Assembly: GCF_015831345.1 (NCBI RefSeq)
Contig: NZ_JADWYS010000001.1
Span: 1,002,118 to 1,066,117 of the forward strand
Direction of reading: 5' to 3'
Length of the DNA stretch: 64,000 bases
Source: Caenimonas aquaedulcis
GTDB taxonomy: Bacteria; Pseudomonadota; Gammaproteobacteria; Burkholderiales; Burkholderiaceae_C
The notes below the pieces were generated by a model. It had not been told where the DNA came from. It saw only the letters and a list, made by a program, of their open reading frames with translations, and searched no databases. Shown piece after piece: positions 63,074-64,000 of this stretch. The translations under genes and the position numbers were made by a program. Every line of letters begins with the position of its first letter. Positions within the stretch are counted from its first letter, which is position 1.

Positions 63074-63451
63074 TCAGATGCCCATGTCCTTGAACACCTG
63101 CCGCGCGATCTTGAAGCTCGACAGGCCCGCTGGCATGCCGCAATACACGGCGACCTGCAGGAAGCATTCCTTGATCTCGTCCTTGGTCACGCCGTTGTTG
63201 ATGGCGCCGCGCACGTGGATCGCGAGTTCTTCCGGCTTGTTGAGCGCCGCGATCATGCCGAGGTTCAGGATGCTGCGGCTGCGGCGGTCCAGGCCCGGGC
63301 GGGTCCACACCTCGCCCCAGCAGAACTCGGTGACGAGCTCCTGCATGGGCATGCTGAAGTCGTCGGCGCCCTTGAGCGATGCCTCGACATAGCTTTCGCC
63401 GACGACCGCCTTGCGCACGGCGAGGCCTTTCTCGAACTGTTCCTTGTTCAT
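63074..63451 (-). CDS. Carboxymuconolactone decarboxylase-family protein
   Basis: The 125-residue helical protein has the CMD fold signature: RKAVVGESYVEASL, WTRPGLDRRSRSILNLGMI, and KDEIKECFLQVAVYCGMPAG with the catalytic-type Glu and His positions. It lacks the AhpD CxxC, so a decarboxylase or lactone-linked role is likelier than peroxidase. A GGAGATCTCC box precedes the ATG. It is located between the PrpD-family and beta-hydroxyacid dehydrogenase genes. Confidence 0.9.
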   Translation of the reverse strand: MNKEQFEKGLAVRKAVVGESYVEASLKGADDFSMPMQELVTEFCWGEVWTRPGLDRRSRSILNLGMIAALNKPEELAIHVRGAINNGVTKDEIKECFLQVAVYCGMPAGLSSFKIARQVFKDMGI

Positions 63452-63485
63452 GGAGATCTCCTTGGGATGATGGGAAATAAAAAAA

Positions 63486-64000
63486 TCAGGCGCGCCCGGC
63501 CGCGAGCAGCATCAGGCTGCCGGCATCCGTGCGCGAATCGAGGGACCAGAGCGCATCGATGAGCGGCTGCGCCTCGCATCCGCTGTTGCCCCAGCGGCAC
63601 AGCTCGCGCAGCTTCGCGTCGAGATCGGCGTCCGCGAGCGGCCCCTGCAAACTGCCGCGCGCCGCGGCGATGTGGCGGGACACCCGGGTGCCGTCGCGCA
63701 GATGCAGCAGGACTTGCGCGGCCTCGATCGCGTAGGCCGGATCGTCGTTGAAGCGCACGCGGGAAGACAGCGCGGACGCCGTTGCGTCCTGCATGCTCGC
63801 ATCGCTGAATTCGTCGAGCCCGGCCCGGCCGCGCGAGAGCACCATCGCGATCGCGTGCTGGCCGCTTACCTGCGCCTCGCGCCCGGAGCGCGGACGCGCG
63901 CGGTCCGTGCGTTCCCGCAGCAAGGGGTGGCCGGTGAGTTCGACGCCCTCCACCTGCTCGAGGCGCACGCCATCCTCGTGGTACAGCGCCAGGCAGGCCT
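63486..64000 (-). CDS. MmgE/PrpD-family protein, C-terminal part (cut by window end)
   Basis: The last 171 residues of an open frame that continues past base 64000 are present. They show the PrpD C-terminal pattern: a GHPLLRERTDRARP element, REAQVSGQHAIAMVLSRG, DATASALSSRVRF, a DGTRVSRHIAAARGS loop, and LDAKLRELC. MmgE/PrpD enzymes dehydrate 2-methylcitrate, cis-aconitate-like acids or isomerise related acids. The gene would be the upstream partner of the CMD-like gene 34 bases away, so this operon handles a branched or multi-carboxylate acid. The N-terminal domain is outside the window. Confidence 0.83.
   Translation of the reverse strand, partial: ACLALYHEDGVRLEQVEGVELTGHPLLRERTDRARPRSGREAQVSGQHAIAMVLSRGRAGLDEFSDASMQDATASALSSRVRFNDDPAYAIEAAQVLLHLRDGTRVSRHIAAARGSLQGPLADADLDAKLRELCRWGNSGCEAQPLIDALWSLDSRTDAGSLMLLAAGRA

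Overview
The window reads as chromosomal DNA of a GC-rich betaproteobacterium, most likely in Burkholderiales/Comamonadaceae (Ramlibacter- or Variovorax-like). This is inferred from the hupB/tRNA-Val/ppiD and nlpD-pcm-surE blocks, the EarP/EF-P arginine-rhamnosylation pair, a phasin gene with PhaR-like operators, RpoD with a long Lys/Ala-rich N-terminus, and several Bug-type solute receptors. There is no rRNA, CRISPR array, insertion sequence, integrase or phage gene, and no obvious base-composition island. Coding density is very high, with many 4-bp start/stop overlaps and overlapping convergent 3' ends.

Layout. 1-5.7 kb: end of the nlpD-pcm-surE stress/repair operon, a quinone oxidoreductase, tRNA-His, ppiD, tRNA-Val and hupB. 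5.8-9.7 kb: a haloacetate (fluoroacetate) dehalogenase coupled to a tartrate/D-malate dehydrogenase, with a divergent LysR regulator and an EamA exporter. 9.7-23.6 kb: housekeeping and envelope genes, namely pgsA, uvrC, earP with a coupled PAP2 phosphatase, an eptA-type phosphoethanolamine transferase, efp, a DUF3445 protein, a LOG protein, an MFS carrier, rmuC, a 2-hydroxyacid dehydrogenase and an ArsB/NhaD-type carrier. 23.7-34.2 kb: csbD, an HDAC-thioesterase-nitroreductase operon, phaP, a patatin lipoprotein, an iron-binding receptor, an SDR coupled to a gamma-glutamyltransferase, yihY and an acyl-CoA ligase.

34.3-38.8 kb: dnaG-rpoD, with a possible attenuator-like leader before rpoD. 39.1-48.1 kb: a complete Liv-type ABC importer, a FadR/VanR-type regulator, a VanA/VanB-type Rieske demethylase, a MetE-C-terminal-like protein and a 67-residue protein. 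This looks like one uptake-and-demethylation regulon marked by two GTATAC palindromes. 48.1-55.6 kb: a Vgb-like Tat-exported propeller, a secreted S8 protease, and the prkA-yeaH-spoVR stress operon.

55.9-64 kb: an organic-acid or sugar-acid catabolic region. One operon encodes an IlvD/Edd sugar-acid dehydratase with arabonate-dehydratase cysteines, a Bug receptor and an RraA-like protein. A GntR regulator is divergent to it, followed by a second Bug receptor with a LacI-type operator at its promoter. A second operon, cut by the window end, runs MmgE/PrpD, carboxymuconolactone decarboxylase-like, beta-hydroxyacid dehydrogenase, aldo/keto reductase.

The most notable points are the intact defluorinase active site, the earP-PAP2-eptA arrangement (compare mcr-1/pap2), AT-hook-like motifs in RpoD, the rpoD leader, and operator palindromes that delimit small regulons. 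All functions are read from sequence motifs by eye; no database search was possible.
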